Counted from the stretch's first letter, positions 52,673 to 62,426 are shown. The stretch is 64,000 nt of DNA from Gemmatimonadaceae bacterium (GCA_037721215.1 JBBJNV010000001.1:62001-126000), one strand, 5' to 3'. Numbers and translations: made by a program. Notes: generated by a model from the letters alone, not told the origin.

Positions 52673-54621
52673 AACTGCAGCTGTGCCCCGAGCTCGACTA
52701 CGCGGTTAGAGGGAATATTGAAGAACTCGGTTGCTGAGCGCGAATTGCGGGACATGAACACGTAGAGCTTCTTGCGCCAGCGCGCCATAACCGGCTTGGT
52801 GTCGTTGATGATCAGTCGTTCCTTGCCCAGGTAGTAGGTGGTGCTCATCGGCTTTGCCATGATACCAGCATCGGCGCAACGCGCGAGAACAGCCGGTACG
52901 TCGGCGCTTTCCAGAAATCCGTAACGGGCCTTCACGCGCCAGAAATTTTCCGCGAGCGTCTCTATCGTGATTCGTTCGGCGTCTGGAAACTCAGGAACTT
53001 TCTCCGAGAGTATCGAAAGCAATACCACCTGCCTGTGCAGCACTCTGTTGTGCTTCATGTGATGCAACAACACCAGCGGCGCTCCTTCGGGATCCGATGT
53101 CATGAAGACTGCAGTGCCCTCTACGCGAAGCGGTTTCTCCTCGTTTTCGGACTTGAGAAACAAGTCAATGGGCAGGGAGTTGTCTCGCAGCAGGTCGCGA
53201 ACGATCCTCCTGCCGCGGTTCCATGTCGTCATCAGAGTAAAAAGGAATACGGCGAGGACGAGTGGTACCCATCCGCCGTGCGCAATCTTGAGAACGTTGG
53301 AGCTGAAAAACGCCAGGTCGATGATGAGAAAGAACGCCGCGAGTGAACCTGCTTTTGCAAGGCTCCAGTGCCAGCGATGGCGGGAAAGTATGTAGAACAG
53401 AACCGTCGTAATTGCCATCGTTCCAGTTACGGCTATCCCGTAAGCGGCGCCGAGCGCACTGGAGGACCGAAACCCGAGCACTACGAGAACGCAGCCGATC
53501 ATGAGAGTCGTGTTCACTTCCGGGATGTAGATCTGGCCCGTCTCCGTCTTCGAGGTGTGGATAATATTCACCCGCGGGCTGTAGCCGAGCTGGACCGCCT
53601 GGTGTGTCAGCGAAAACGCCCCGGAAATCAGCGCTTGGGATGCGATGATAGCGGCCATCGTGGCCAGCAGGACCAATGGGTAGAGAAGAAATCGCGGCGC
53701 CAGCAGGAAGAACGGATTTACGGCGCCGGCCGGATCACGCAAAATGAGCGCACCCTGCCCGAAGTAATTGAGCAACAGCGCCGGCAGCACGAGGTAGTAC
53801 CATGCGAGCCGGATTGGCCGAGCGCCAAAATGACCCATGTCGGCATACAGCGCCTCGCCCCCCGTGACGACCAGAACAACAGCGCCGAGCAGCACGAATC
53901 CCTGCGCTCCGTGAGTTGCGAGGAACCGTGCGCCATAAATCGGATTGACGGCTTGCAGGATTTCTGGTGCGAGAAGAATCTCATGCACGCCGAGAGCGGC
54001 GAGCGTAACAAACCAGATTGCCATCACCGGCCCGAACACCCGGCCGACCTGGGTCGTTCCCTTTTTCTGAACGAGAAACAGTGATATGATGACCCCGAGC
54101 GCCAGCGGGACCACCAGCGGCGTCAGCCGGGGTGTGATGACTTCGAGTCCTTCCATGGCACCGAGCACCGAAATCGCCGGAGTAATCACCCCATCGCCGT
54201 AGAGGAGAGCGGCCCCGACGATCCCGAGCCCGATCAATACCCGCCTCCGTACGTCCTCGCTGCCGTTGGTTTTCTGCAGAATGAGCGCGAGCAGCGACAG
54301 TACTCCACCTTCCCCGTTATTGTCCGCCCGGAGGATGAAAACGAGGTACTTTACGGTAACAACGAGGACGAGCGCCCAGACGACTAGGGAGAGAACACCG
54401 TAGACGTTCGCCGGAATGGCGGCGAGACCATATTCTTCCTTGAAGCACTCCCGAAGGGCGTAGAGCGGGCTGGTGCCGATATCGCCATAGACGACACCAA
54501 GGGCGACGAGCGTCAGTTGTCTGAGGCGGGTTCCGGTGGGATGAGCCTCGGGGTGCGTGCTGATTGCTGTGGACCGGTTCGATAAGAGGACATATCGCCG
54601 ACGTGTTGCCCTCAGGAGCAT
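52669..54621 (-). CDS. kup: Kup-family potassium uptake transporter
   Basis: 650-residue proton/K+ symporter. The family opening GVVYGDIGTSPLYALRE lies at about 38-54. Other Kup motifs are YGDGVITPAISVLGAMEGL, GGEALYADMGHFG, YFGQGALIL and IASQALISGAFSLT. About twelve membrane helices are followed by a cytosolic C-terminus (about 470-650) ending RNSRSATEFFNIP and VVELGAQLQF. GGAG precedes ATG 54621. A paralog lies immediately upstream on the same strand, 53 bp away. The two differ throughout, so the duplication is old or involved transfer. Confidence 0.95.
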   Translation of the reverse strand: MLLRATRRRYVLLSNRSTAISTHPEAHPTGTRLRQLTLVALGVVYGDIGTSPLYALRECFKEEYGLAAIPANVYGVLSLVVWALVLVVTVKYLVFILRADNNGEGGVLSLLALILQKTNGSEDVRRRVLIGLGIVGAALLYGDGVITPAISVLGAMEGLEVITPRLTPLVVPLALGVIISLFLVQKKGTTQVGRVFGPVMAIWFVTLAALGVHEILLAPEILQAVNPIYGARFLATHGAQGFVLLGAVVLVVTGGEALYADMGHFGARPIRLAWYYLVLPALLLNYFGQGALILRDPAGAVNPFFLLAPRFLLYPLVLLATMAAIIASQALISGAFSLTHQAVQLGYSPRVNIIHTSKTETGQIYIPEVNTTLMIGCVLVVLGFRSSSALGAAYGIAVTGTMAITTVLFYILSRHRWHWSLAKAGSLAAFFLIIDLAFFSSNVLKIAHGGWVPLVLAVFLFTLMTTWNRGRRIVRDLLRDNSLPIDLFLKSENEEKPLRVEGTAVFMTSDPEGAPLVLLHHMKHNRVLHRQVVLLSILSEKVPEFPDAERITIETLAENFWRVKARYGFLESADVPAVLARCADAGIMAKPMSTTYYLGKERLIINDTKPVMARWRKKLYVFMSRNSRSATEFFNIPSNRVVELGAQLQF

Positions 54622-54674
54622 GGAATCTCCGCTACCGATGCGGCAGAATCAAGCTGATGGCGCTACCTCGTTGC

Positions 54675-56636
54675 TCAGAATTCTATTTGTGCACCGAGCT
54701 CGACTACTCTGTTCGGGGGAATAGCGAAATACTCTGTCGCCGTACGCGAGTTTCGCGACATGAAGATGTAGAGCTTTTTCCTCCACCTGGCGAGTTTCGA
54801 GTTGCGGACTGCGAGCAGCCTTTCCCTGCCGAGATAGAAGCTCGTGTCCCGCGCATCGGAGACAACGCCCAGTTCTCTCGATCGTTCCAGCACATCCATT
54901 ACGTTTGCTTTCTCCATAAACCCAAAGCGGGCGGTCACTCGCGAGAACCCTTCTCCCAGCGCTGCGGCAGTGATTTGCTCGTCGGGTGCAACGGTCGGCA
55001 CGTTTGCCGACAGGACGGAAAGCAGAATCACATGCTCGTGCAGCACCTTGTTGTGTTTGAGATGATGCAGGAGAACAAGAGGAGCGCCATCGGGATTTGA
55101 CGTCATGAAAACCGCTGTACCCGGCACTCGGTATGGCTTCCGCTTCGCCACATCGGCGAGAAACAAATCGATCGGCAGTGACCCCTGGGTAAGTATCTCC
55201 TGCACGATTTTCCGACCTCGATTCCACGTCATCATGAGGGTGAATATCACTGCCGCGATCGCGATCGGCACCCAGCCGCCAGCCTTGATCTTCAGCGCAT
55301 TCGAGCCGAAGAATGACAGATCGACGATGAGCAACAATGCAACGAGCGGCCCCAGCCGCCACCAGCTCCAATGCCACTGGGTGCGCGCCAGCGTCGCAAA
55401 CAATATGGTGGTGATAGCCATAGAGCCGGTGACCGCGATACCATATGCCGCACCCAGCGCGCTAGTCGACCGAAACCCGATGACGACCAGCAGACAGCCG
55501 ATCATCAGCGCCTTGTTCACCTCGGGTATGTAAATCTGACCGTGCTCGGTCTCCGAGGTCTGCACTATCGTCACCCGCGGGCTGTAACCAAGCTGCACAC
55601 ACTGCTTCGTGATGGAGAACGCACCGGAAATGAGCGCCTGTGAAGCGATGATGGCGGCGAGTGTAGCCAGTGCAATCAATGGGTATAGCAGCACGCGTGG
55701 CGCAAGCATGAAAAACGGATTCTCGGCCGCCGTCGGATCCCGAAGCAGCAGCGCTCCCTGTCCGAAATAGTTGAGCAGGAGGGCGGGGAGGACGAGCCCG
55801 AACCACGCCAGCCGAATCGGCTTGCGCCCGAAATGACCCATGTCAGCGTACAATGCCTCTGCGCCAGTCACCACAAGTACGACTGCGCCGAGAACGACGA
55901 ACGCGATGAATCCGTGGTTGAGAAAGAAACGGATGCCGTGGAGAGGGTTGACCGCGAGAAAAATTCCGGGAGAAGCCACTATCTCCTTGACCCCGAGCGA
56001 TGCAATGACGAGAAACCAGATAACCATTACCGGCCCGAAGATGCGGCCCACCTTTGCGGTGCCTTTCTTCTGCACGAGAAAAAGCCCAAACAGGATCACC
56101 AGGGTGGCCGGAACGACAAAGACGCCGAAGCGCGGCGTTATGACTTTCAGTCCCTCGGTGGCGCCGAGAACCGACATTGCGGGCGTAATCAGCCCGTCGC
56201 CGTATAGCAGCGCGGCACCGATCAAGCCGAGCGCGGTGATAATGAGCCGGCGGCGGCCGTCGCCGTCCCGCCGCTGCTGCTGGAGAATCAGCGCCAGCAG
56301 CGCCAGCTCACCGCCTTCGCCGCGATTGTCGGCCTGAAGGATGAAAACGATGTACTTGATGCTCACTACAATGATCAATGCCCAGACAATCAGCGACAGA
56401 ATGCCGTAGACGTTAGGGGGTGTTACTGCCAAGCCGTTTTCATGCTTGAAGCATTCGCGGATCGCGTATAGCGGGCTCGTACCGATGTCGCCGTACACGA
56501 CACCGATTGCAACGAGTGCAAGACTGCGAAGACGGCTCCCGCTAGGATCAGTCTGTGAGTGCGTGCTGATGTGTTTGCCCCAGAGGGAGGTCGCACAGAT
56601 GAGGAAATGATGGCCGCAAAGCCTGCGGAATTTCAA
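54675..56636 (-). CDS. kup: Kup-family potassium uptake transporter, second copy
   Basis: 653-residue paralog of the next gene with the same landmarks: GVVYGDIGTSPLYAIRE, YGDGLITPAMSVLGATEGL, GAEALYADMGHFG, IASQALISGAFSITK and RNSRTATEYFAIP. The only standard start in frame is TTG 56636, without a ribosome site, and its first ~20 residues are not family-like. The shared sequence begins at ISTH in both copies, so the true start may be nearer 56570 and non-standard. It is transcribed first in the pair. Confidence 0.92.
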   Translation of the reverse strand: MKFRRLCGHHFLICATSLWGKHISTHSQTDPSGSRLRSLALVAIGVVYGDIGTSPLYAIRECFKHENGLAVTPPNVYGILSLIVWALIIVVSIKYIVFILQADNRGEGGELALLALILQQQRRDGDGRRRLIITALGLIGAALLYGDGLITPAMSVLGATEGLKVITPRFGVFVVPATLVILFGLFLVQKKGTAKVGRIFGPVMVIWFLVIASLGVKEIVASPGIFLAVNPLHGIRFFLNHGFIAFVVLGAVVLVVTGAEALYADMGHFGRKPIRLAWFGLVLPALLLNYFGQGALLLRDPTAAENPFFMLAPRVLLYPLIALATLAAIIASQALISGAFSITKQCVQLGYSPRVTIVQTSETEHGQIYIPEVNKALMIGCLLVVIGFRSTSALGAAYGIAVTGSMAITTILFATLARTQWHWSWWRLGPLVALLLIVDLSFFGSNALKIKAGGWVPIAIAAVIFTLMMTWNRGRKIVQEILTQGSLPIDLFLADVAKRKPYRVPGTAVFMTSNPDGAPLVLLHHLKHNKVLHEHVILLSVLSANVPTVAPDEQITAAALGEGFSRVTARFGFMEKANVMDVLERSRELGVVSDARDTSFYLGRERLLAVRNSKLARWRKKLYIFMSRNSRTATEYFAIPPNRVVELGAQIEF

Positions 56637-56763
56637 TTAGCGTGCCGTCCGCCGCAAGGCCAGAAGTTGTTGCCGGAAATTCACGGCACATCGCTTGCTA
56701 TTTACCACCCTGCCGCAAATGGCGGCCGATTCAATTCATGTTTGTCTGCAGCGGAGAATTACC

Positions 56764-56964
56764 ATGGACAAAGACCTCAAGCAGCGCGGGATGGAAAACC
56801 AGGCCGAAGGAAAGATGGAAGAGATGAAAGGCGATGCGCGCGCAAAGGTGGGCGATGCGACTGACAACCAGAGTGAGCACATTAAGGGTCACGCCGAAGA
56901 GCTGAAGGGCAAGATCAAGAAGAACTTCGGCAAGGCCGAAGAAAACGTCGACGACGCAGTCTAG
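56764..56964 (+). CDS. CsbD-family stress protein
   Basis: 66-residue, highly charged, largely helical CsbD-like protein (KQRGMENQAEGKMEEMKGDA, KVGDATDNQSEHIKGHAEEL). GGAG precedes ATG 56764 by 8 nt. CsbD proteins accumulate in general stress; the molecular role is unknown. It stands alone between the kup pair and the efflux operon and is followed by a terminator. Confidence 0.92.
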   Translation: MDKDLKQRGMENQAEGKMEEMKGDARAKVGDATDNQSEHIKGHAEELKGKIKKNFGKAEENVDDAV

Positions 56965-56991
56965 CACGCCAGCGGACAAATGAACTGAATG

Positions 56992-57025
56992 AAAAGCGGC
57001 TCTCGTTTTTACGAGGGCCGCTTTT
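56992..57025. terminator. Strong bidirectional terminator
   Basis: AAAAGCGGC-T-CTCGT pairs with ACGAG-G-GCCGCTTTT around a TTTT loop, a 15-bp stem with one T-G pair and A/T tracts on both sides. It lies 27 bp after csbD and 56 bp from the end of the minus-strand efflux operon, so it can serve both. Confidence 0.92.
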
Positions 57026-57081
57026 CGCTGTACCCGCCGGCTCCGCGCCGGCAGATACGCCGTTGTTGCAGCAACGTCGTG

Positions 57082-58419
57082 CTACTCGTAGCGCAACGCG
57101 ATGATCGGGTCGAGGGATGCCGCGCGGCGGGCCGGCCAGACGCCAAAGAGAATACCGACGCCCGCCGAGAACGCGAAGGCGAGCAGCACGGACGATGGAT
57201 CGACCTGCGTATTGAATCCGCCGAGCTTGTTGAGGAGAGCCGCACCGCCGCCGCCAAGTACCACCCCGACTATTCCGCCGAGAAGGCAGAGCACGATCGC
57301 CTCGATGAGAAACTGAAACAGAATGGCACCTTTCGTCGCGCCAAGCGCTTTACGTATGCCGATCTCGCGGGTGCGCTCGGTGACGGACACCAGCATGATG
57401 TTCATGATTCCGATGCCGCCCACAAGGAGACTCACTGCCGCTATACCAGCAAGCAGGAACGTGAATGTCTTCGTCGTCTCTGCAAAGGTATTGAGAAATT
57501 CCGCCTGATTACGAATATCGAAATCGTCTTTCTTCTCCGGCGTGAGCCGGTGCTCGCGGCGCAGGATCGATTGAATTTCCGCCTGTGCTTCGGGAATCTG
57601 CTCCTCTGATGCAGCCAGCACCGCTATGGAATTGAGACGGTCGGTACCCATCACCCGGTATCGCGCCGTGGTGATCGGGATCAGAACGAAGTCGTCGGGA
57701 TTCTGGCCCATACCGGTTTGACCTTTGGACGCCAGCACGCCGATCACCTCGAACTGCACACCGCCGATTCTCACGAGTTCTCCCAGTATAGCCTCAGGCG
57801 TTTGCAAACCGAGATTGTCGATCACCGCTGACCCGACGATCGCGAAACGCCGCATGCCGGCTTCCTCTGCTTCGTTGTACATCCGTCCGGCAGCCAGGGT
57901 GTATTTGCGGACATCCAGATAGTTTGCCCCAGCCCCCGTTATCTGCGTCAACGCGTTCAGGCTTCCAAACTGGAGCATCATTCGCTTCGTCATCTCCGGG
58001 CCGACAGCGGCGAAGAATTGTCCGCGGTCGCGCAGAGCTTCGGCATCCCTCATGGTGAGTTTTTCATTGTTCTCGGTTGCGACGCCGAAGCCGCGACGCG
58101 CGCCCGGCCGCACCTGCAGCAGCGTCGTTCCCAGGCCGGCAATGCGGTCACTGATGGACTTCTGCGCCCCCTTGCCAATCGCCACCATGGCAATTACGGC
58201 AGCTACCCCGATTACGATGCCGAGCATTGTCAGGAACGACCGCATTTTGTTCGCGCGTAAGGCCCCGAGTGCGACGAGCACGATCTCCTTCACCAGCGTC
58301 ACGCCGCCCGCCTTTGGCCGCGAGCCATCGAACGGCGTTCTGGTCTGTGGCAACGCCGCATTTGGCCTTTCGGAAATCTCCGCCTCGCGGGCCTCGATCT
58401 GTCGCGTGGGAAGTGTCAT
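57082..58419 (-). CDS. MacB-like ABC transporter permease, no ATPase domain
   Basis: 445 residues. After a ~45-residue leader, the first helix region is ALRANKMRSFLTMLGIVIGVAAVIAM. A large periplasmic MacB-type domain follows (about 75-315), then three helices. The conserved FtsX-fold block is GGIGIMNIMLVSVTERTREIGIRKALGA, split here as GGIGIMNIMLVSVTERTREI and GIRKALGATKGAIL. The end is WPARRAASLDPIIALRYE. MacB normally carries an N-terminal ATPase; here it is absent and no ATPase gene lies in the operon. Start and adaptor stop overlap (TGATG). It forms a tripartite pump with the adaptor and TolC; substrate unknown. Confidence 0.92.
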   Translation of the reverse strand: MTLPTRQIEAREAEISERPNAALPQTRTPFDGSRPKAGGVTLVKEIVLVALGALRANKMRSFLTMLGIVIGVAAVIAMVAIGKGAQKSISDRIAGLGTTLLQVRPGARRGFGVATENNEKLTMRDAEALRDRGQFFAAVGPEMTKRMMLQFGSLNALTQITGAGANYLDVRKYTLAAGRMYNEAEEAGMRRFAIVGSAVIDNLGLQTPEAILGELVRIGGVQFEVIGVLASKGQTGMGQNPDDFVLIPITTARYRVMGTDRLNSIAVLAASEEQIPEAQAEIQSILRREHRLTPEKKDDFDIRNQAEFLNTFAETTKTFTFLLAGIAAVSLLVGGIGIMNIMLVSVTERTREIGIRKALGATKGAILFQFLIEAIVLCLLGGIVGVVLGGGGAALLNKLGGFNTQVDPSSVLLAFAFSAGVGILFGVWPARRAASLDPIIALRYE

Positions 58420-60200
58420 CAGAAGCCACCACCGCGTTGACCACCGCTGCCGCGCGCGCCCGGCGTTCCACCCGCGCCACCACCACCGGGTGCACCCGGT
58501 CCGCCCTGCCCGCTGGGCTGACGCTGCATGCCTGGCATTCCGGTCCGTCCACGCATCTGATCCAGCTCGTTCGCCTGTTTTGCCTGCATCGCCGCGACAT
58601 TCAGGATGGCAACCTGCTCACCCTCATTGAGCCCGCTGAGCACTTCCGAGTAGTCGAAGTTATTGACACCGAGGCGTACGACTTTCGGCGTGTACTTGCC
58701 GTCTTTCACAGTGAACACCATTGCGGTTCGTCCGCGCGGACGGCCGCGGCCCATCCCGGCCGCCGCACTGGGCGACCCGCCGTTCTCACCGGTGGCACCG
58801 CCCTGTTCCATTTGACTGCCCTGTGGTGACCGGCCTCCCGGTCCCCTTTGCGGCGAACCGCCACTTCTGCTTTGCTGTCCGCGCTCACCGCGCTCCCGGA
58901 AATTGCAGGCTCGAACCACGCCGGCATCGAGCCCGGCGGCTGTGTAGATTTTCTGCATCTCCGCCTGCATCGCCTGCCGGTCGAGATCCCCCGATTGCAT
59001 TCGCGTCCTCAATTCCGCGACGCGAGTCCGGATCTCCGGTTTTTTCGCGAGTGCGGCGGTCACATCCGCGCATTGCTTGTCGGTAACTTCAGGCGTCGCA
59101 CCTCTTTCACCCTGCGCAGATGGGCCCTGATCGCTGACTGGAATAGCGCTCGCCCCTGGCTGAGCTCCACCCGCATCTGCCCTTCCGCCAGCTTTGGCGC
59201 CGCCGCGACCTTCCGCTCCGCCGCGGTTGCCGCGCGCGGCCCGGAGTTGGGCGCGCACTGAGTCGGCGTTGAGGCCGAGCAGTGTCGCAACCGACACGAT
59301 CTCGTTCGGACTTCGCACTGCATCGTTCGAAACAGCGATGACGTTCTCCCGCCGCTCGACCTGGATGGAAACCTCGCCATTCATGCCCGGCATGAGCAGA
59401 CCGGCCCGATTGTCGATGCTCACGAGGACTGGGAACATCGTCACCGACTGCTGAACTGTCGCCTGCGGCTCGATCTTCTCCACTGTCCCAACGAAGGGCC
59501 GATCCGGGAACGCATCGACCATCACCGTTGCCGACAGTCCCGCTCGGACCTTGCCAATGTCGGTCTCGTTCACGAGCGCGCGCACCCTTACCTTCGTGAG
59601 ATCGGCCATCTTCAGGATCGTCGTGCCACCTCCGAAGGATCCGGTTCCTGACGCGATTACCTGTCCGAGTGAAACTGTCTTCTCGATGACCGTCCCGCCC
59701 ACCGGTGCACGGACCGTTGCTTCCTCGAGCGACTGCGCCCTCAAGTCAAGCGAGGCGCGATTTCGGAGAACCGATGCCTGGGAATTCGCGTAATCCACCT
59801 GCGCTGCCTCGTTCTCGCCCGAGGTGATGATGCGCTCGCGGAACAACTCGCTTGCGCGATCGCGCGCGCGACGTGACACCTGGAGCTTGATGTTCCCCGC
59901 ATCCACATCTGCTTTTGCCTGCGCGTACGCGTTGCGCGTATCGCGGGTATCGAGCTGCACCAGAAGATCGCCCTGCTTGAGCAGCGTCCCCGTTTCGACA
60001 GGCATTGCCACGATCTGCCCCGAAGATTTGGCCTTGACCTCGATCACGTTGATCGGCTCTACGACTCCCGTCGCCTGCGCATCGACAACGATGGTCTGTC
60101 GCGTTACCGGCTCGATGGGAATTGTCAAACCTTCGTCCTTCTTTTTCGAACACGCCAGTACAGCGAATGCTGCAAGCGTGATGATGATATTCCGTTTCAA
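58419..60200 (-). CDS. MacA/HlyD-type periplasmic adaptor with large low-complexity insertion
   Basis: 593 residues, lipoprotein signal ending AVLAC (Cys17). The biotinyl-lipoyl and hairpin regions are normal: VIEVKAKSSGQIVAMPVETG, LLKQGDLLVQLDTRD, VRAPVGGTVIEKTVSLGQVI and the beta-barrel LTKVRVRALVNETDIG. From about 320 to 500 a Gly/Arg/Gln/Ala-rich stretch interrupts the membrane-proximal domain; it includes a helical part (CADVTAALAKKPEIRTRVAE). The domain then resumes (VFTVKDGKYTPKVVRLGV). The C-terminal tail is again Gly/Pro/Gln-rich. Usual adaptors are about 370-400 residues. It lies 2 bp after tolC. Confidence 0.92.
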   Translation of the reverse strand: MKRNIIITLAAFAVLACSKKKDEGLTIPIEPVTRQTIVVDAQATGVVEPINVIEVKAKSSGQIVAMPVETGTLLKQGDLLVQLDTRDTRNAYAQAKADVDAGNIKLQVSRRARDRASELFRERIITSGENEAAQVDYANSQASVLRNRASLDLRAQSLEEATVRAPVGGTVIEKTVSLGQVIASGTGSFGGGTTILKMADLTKVRVRALVNETDIGKVRAGLSATVMVDAFPDRPFVGTVEKIEPQATVQQSVTMFPVLVSIDNRAGLLMPGMNGEVSIQVERRENVIAVSNDAVRSPNEIVSVATLLGLNADSVRAQLRAARGNRGGAEGRGGAKAGGRADAGGAQPGASAIPVSDQGPSAQGERGATPEVTDKQCADVTAALAKKPEIRTRVAELRTRMQSGDLDRQAMQAEMQKIYTAAGLDAGVVRACNFRERGERGQQSRSGGSPQRGPGGRSPQGSQMEQGGATGENGGSPSAAAGMGRGRPRGRTAMVFTVKDGKYTPKVVRLGVNNFDYSEVLSGLNEGEQVAILNVAAMQAKQANELDQMRGRTGMPGMQRQPSGQGGPGAPGGGGAGGTPGARGSGGQRGGGF

Positions 60201-60202
60201 TT

Positions 60203-61528
60203 TTATTCCTGGATGTCACGGCCGATAAGCGCTTCCAGCTGCGCCTTCGCCACGCGGTAGTCATAGCGCGCCCTGATCAGTGACGTTCGCGCCTGGTCCA
60301 ACTGTGTTTGTGATGTAAGCAGATCGAGCAGCGTCGTCGCGCCGAGTTCGTACCTCCGCTGCTGCACGCGAAGATCCTCGAGCGCGGCGGCTACGGACGA
60401 CAGCTGGATCTCCACCTGCTGTCGGGCGGTGCTCATCTGATTGAGCGACTGTACCAGTGTCTGGCGCGCGAGGAACTTCGAATCACGCAACGAAACCACG
60501 GCATTGTCCTCGGCGACAGCCGCCCGCGCGACATTCACTTCACGATTCAGGTTGTTGAACAGGGGAAACTGCAGACTGAAGTTGACGTTCTGGTTATACG
60601 CATACCGTTTATCGCCCACGCCAAAACGTGGATCGAGTCCGCTGCCGCCCCGCTGAAAGCTCATGTTCACAGTTGGCAGAAACGAAGATTTCGCCGATCT
60701 CACCGCGGCACGCGCGGCAGTGAGCTGCGCATCGGCCTGCAGTACCGCTGGTGCCTCGAGGGCATAGCGCTCCAGCTCGGCGATCGCCGGAATGGTTACT
60801 GCCTGATCGATCGTGTCCGAGGCAACCGCGGTCACAGGCCGCGGCGACGCCACAAGCCTCGTCAGGGTCGCGTTCGAAAGGCTCAGATTATTCTGGGCAT
60901 TCAACAGCGAAAGCCGCGCGTTGCCCAGCAGAATTACCGAGCGCAGGGAATCGGAGAGCGTGGCGGCACCGGCGCGAAGCCTGATCGAAGCGGAGCGGAG
61001 CTGCTGTGTAGTCTGTTCGATCTGGGCGAGGGCTGCGCTCTCGGATTCCCGCGCGGCGAGAATATTGTAATACTGTTGCTTGACCTGGAGCGCGACCTGA
61101 TAGCGCTGTACCGTCTCGCCGGCCTCAGCCGCGTCCACGTCCGCCCTGGATCCGTTCAAGTCGAAATACCTGCGACCGCCATCGAAAAGTTGCAGGTTGC
61201 CGTTGAGACCGGTTGAGTAGTTTGTCGGCTGACCGGTAAATGGCACCAGGTTGCCCTGTGTATCGAACCTGTCGCCACGCTGGTTCGAGGTTCCGGCAGA
61301 CAGCGACAAGCTGGGCAGGAAGGCAGCGAAAGACTGCTTGACGGCGGCGTTTGAAGTACGAATCGCGCCACGCGCCTGCACGGTTGACGGCGAATTTTGT
61401 TGCGCCATTCGTACTGCTTCGGCAAGCGAGATTTGCACAGCAAACGTATCGGCAACTTGCTGCGCCGCAACTCGCAAAGAAGCGAGAGGGATCGATGCTA
61501 CGAGTAACACTGCGATGCTTCTGATCAT
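60203..61528 (-). CDS. TolC-family outer membrane efflux protein
   Basis: 441 residues with an N-terminal signal (IRSIAVLLVASIPLASLRVA). Two homologous helical halves of the TolC fold are seen: LAEAVRMAQQNSPSTVQARG with SFLPSLSLSAG-like FAAFLPSLSLSAGTSNQ, and ALEAPAVLQADAQLTAARAA with SSFLPTVNMSF. It forms the outer-membrane channel of the pump. Its ATG overlaps the stop of the Spy-like gene by 4 bp, so it is inside the sigma-led operon. Confidence 0.93.
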   Translation of the reverse strand: MIRSIAVLLVASIPLASLRVAAQQVADTFAVQISLAEAVRMAQQNSPSTVQARGAIRTSNAAVKQSFAAFLPSLSLSAGTSNQRGDRFDTQGNLVPFTGQPTNYSTGLNGNLQLFDGGRRYFDLNGSRADVDAAEAGETVQRYQVALQVKQQYYNILAARESESAALAQIEQTTQQLRSASIRLRAGAATLSDSLRSVILLGNARLSLLNAQNNLSLSNATLTRLVASPRPVTAVASDTIDQAVTIPAIAELERYALEAPAVLQADAQLTAARAAVRSAKSSFLPTVNMSFQRGGSGLDPRFGVGDKRYAYNQNVNFSLQFPLFNNLNREVNVARAAVAEDNAVVSLRDSKFLARQTLVQSLNQMSTARQQVEIQLSSVAAALEDLRVQQRRYELGATTLLDLLTSQTQLDQARTSLIRARYDYRVAKAQLEALIGRDIQE

Positions 61529-61956
61529 GGTTTGTGGTTAGCCCGGTCTTTGCCTGAATTCCAGCGTGCACGTTTCGCCGCGGCGTCTTTCCGGCTCCGC
61601 GCCCGCATTGCTTCCAGCTTTACCTGCTGTCCAGGCTCGAGCACGCGCATCATCTGGGCGTGCGTGCTGTCGCTGAGCGTCTTACCGATTCGTTCCATGG
61701 AGTCCATCTGGGCCTGGAACGGCTTGAATTGCTCATGCATCTGGCGGCGGCGGTTGGTCATGATCGAATCGAACTGAACACGCTGATCCGGTGTAAGGTC
61801 GAGCTCTTTGGCCATTCGACTCATGGAATGGCGGCCACCACCGCGGTGACCCGGCTGATCGCGCGAGATCACGCGATCGGCGGTGAAGCCCATCGCGCCT
61901 CCTGCAATGAAAGCGCCCAGCAGAAACATGAGCGCGTAACTTTTCGAGCGTTGCAT
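61525..61956 (-). CDS. Spy/CpxP-like periplasmic protein
   Basis: 143 residues with one N-terminal hydrophobic segment (YALMFLLGAFIAGGAMGF), anchored or exported. The helical body contains the LTxxQ-type motif ELDLTPDQRVQFDSIMTNRR and Met/His-rich stretches (HEQFKPFQAQMDSMERIG, HAQMMRVLEPGQQ). It ends in a basic tail. Spy/CpxP proteins are periplasmic chaperones or metal/envelope-stress sensors. Its place between the anti-sigma and efflux genes suggests an envelope stress role. Confidence 0.82.
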   Translation of the reverse strand: MQRSKSYALMFLLGAFIAGGAMGFTADRVISRDQPGHRGGGRHSMSRMAKELDLTPDQRVQFDSIMTNRRRQMHEQFKPFQAQMDSMERIGKTLSDSTHAQMMRVLEPGQQVKLEAMRARSRKDAAAKRARWNSGKDRANHKP

Positions 61957-61969
61957 GTGTGTCGTTGCC

Positions 61970-62425
61970 TTAATGGGAAAGAACGAAGCCGAGAGTAGCG
62001 TCGCTCCGCGAGCCTGCCGGGGCGCTCAGAAGATCGACCGGCGCCGACAGACTCTCCGGTGTCGCGGGCTGCACCACTGATTCGTAGACGAACTGAGAGT
62101 CGTTGTCGCTCACGCGCTGATTGATGACGCCGGCAACGGCGAAGATCGCAGCCGCAGCGATCAGGCCCGTTTGCGCCCACGCGCCGAGCACGGACCACCA
62201 CGGGCTATCGGCCCCTGCCAGCCCTGCTGCGCTGGCGCGAGTCATGATCCGCTCCTGGAGCCCGTTCCAGTAGGCAGCCCCCTCCGCGTCTGCCACCGGA
62301 GGAGCGTAAGCATCTCGCATCAGCTGAAGCAGCGGATTGGGCAGGCGGCCGTATTTATCCCGCTCGTCATCACCCTGATTTCCGTTCCACCCGGACGGAC
62401 CGGGAAATTTCAGCTCATCAGTCAT
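61970..62425 (-). CDS. Probable anti-sigma factor, single membrane span
   Basis: 151 residues. A soluble N-terminal part (about 1-75; PNPLLQLMRDAYAPPVADAE, AAYWNGLQERIM) is followed by one membrane helix (TGLIAAAAIFAVAGVI, about 88-104) and a ~45-residue periplasmic tail. No zinc-finger His-Cys-Cys motif is present. Identification as anti-sigma rests on topology and on position 1 bp after an ECF sigma gene. It could instead be an unrelated operon protein. Confidence 0.75.
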   Translation of the reverse strand: MTDELKFPGPSGWNGNQGDDERDKYGRLPNPLLQLMRDAYAPPVADAEGAAYWNGLQERIMTRASAAGLAGADSPWWSVLGAWAQTGLIAAAAIFAVAGVINQRVSDNDSQFVYESVVQPATPESLSAPVDLLSAPAGSRSDATLGFVLSH

Positions 62426-62426
62426 A

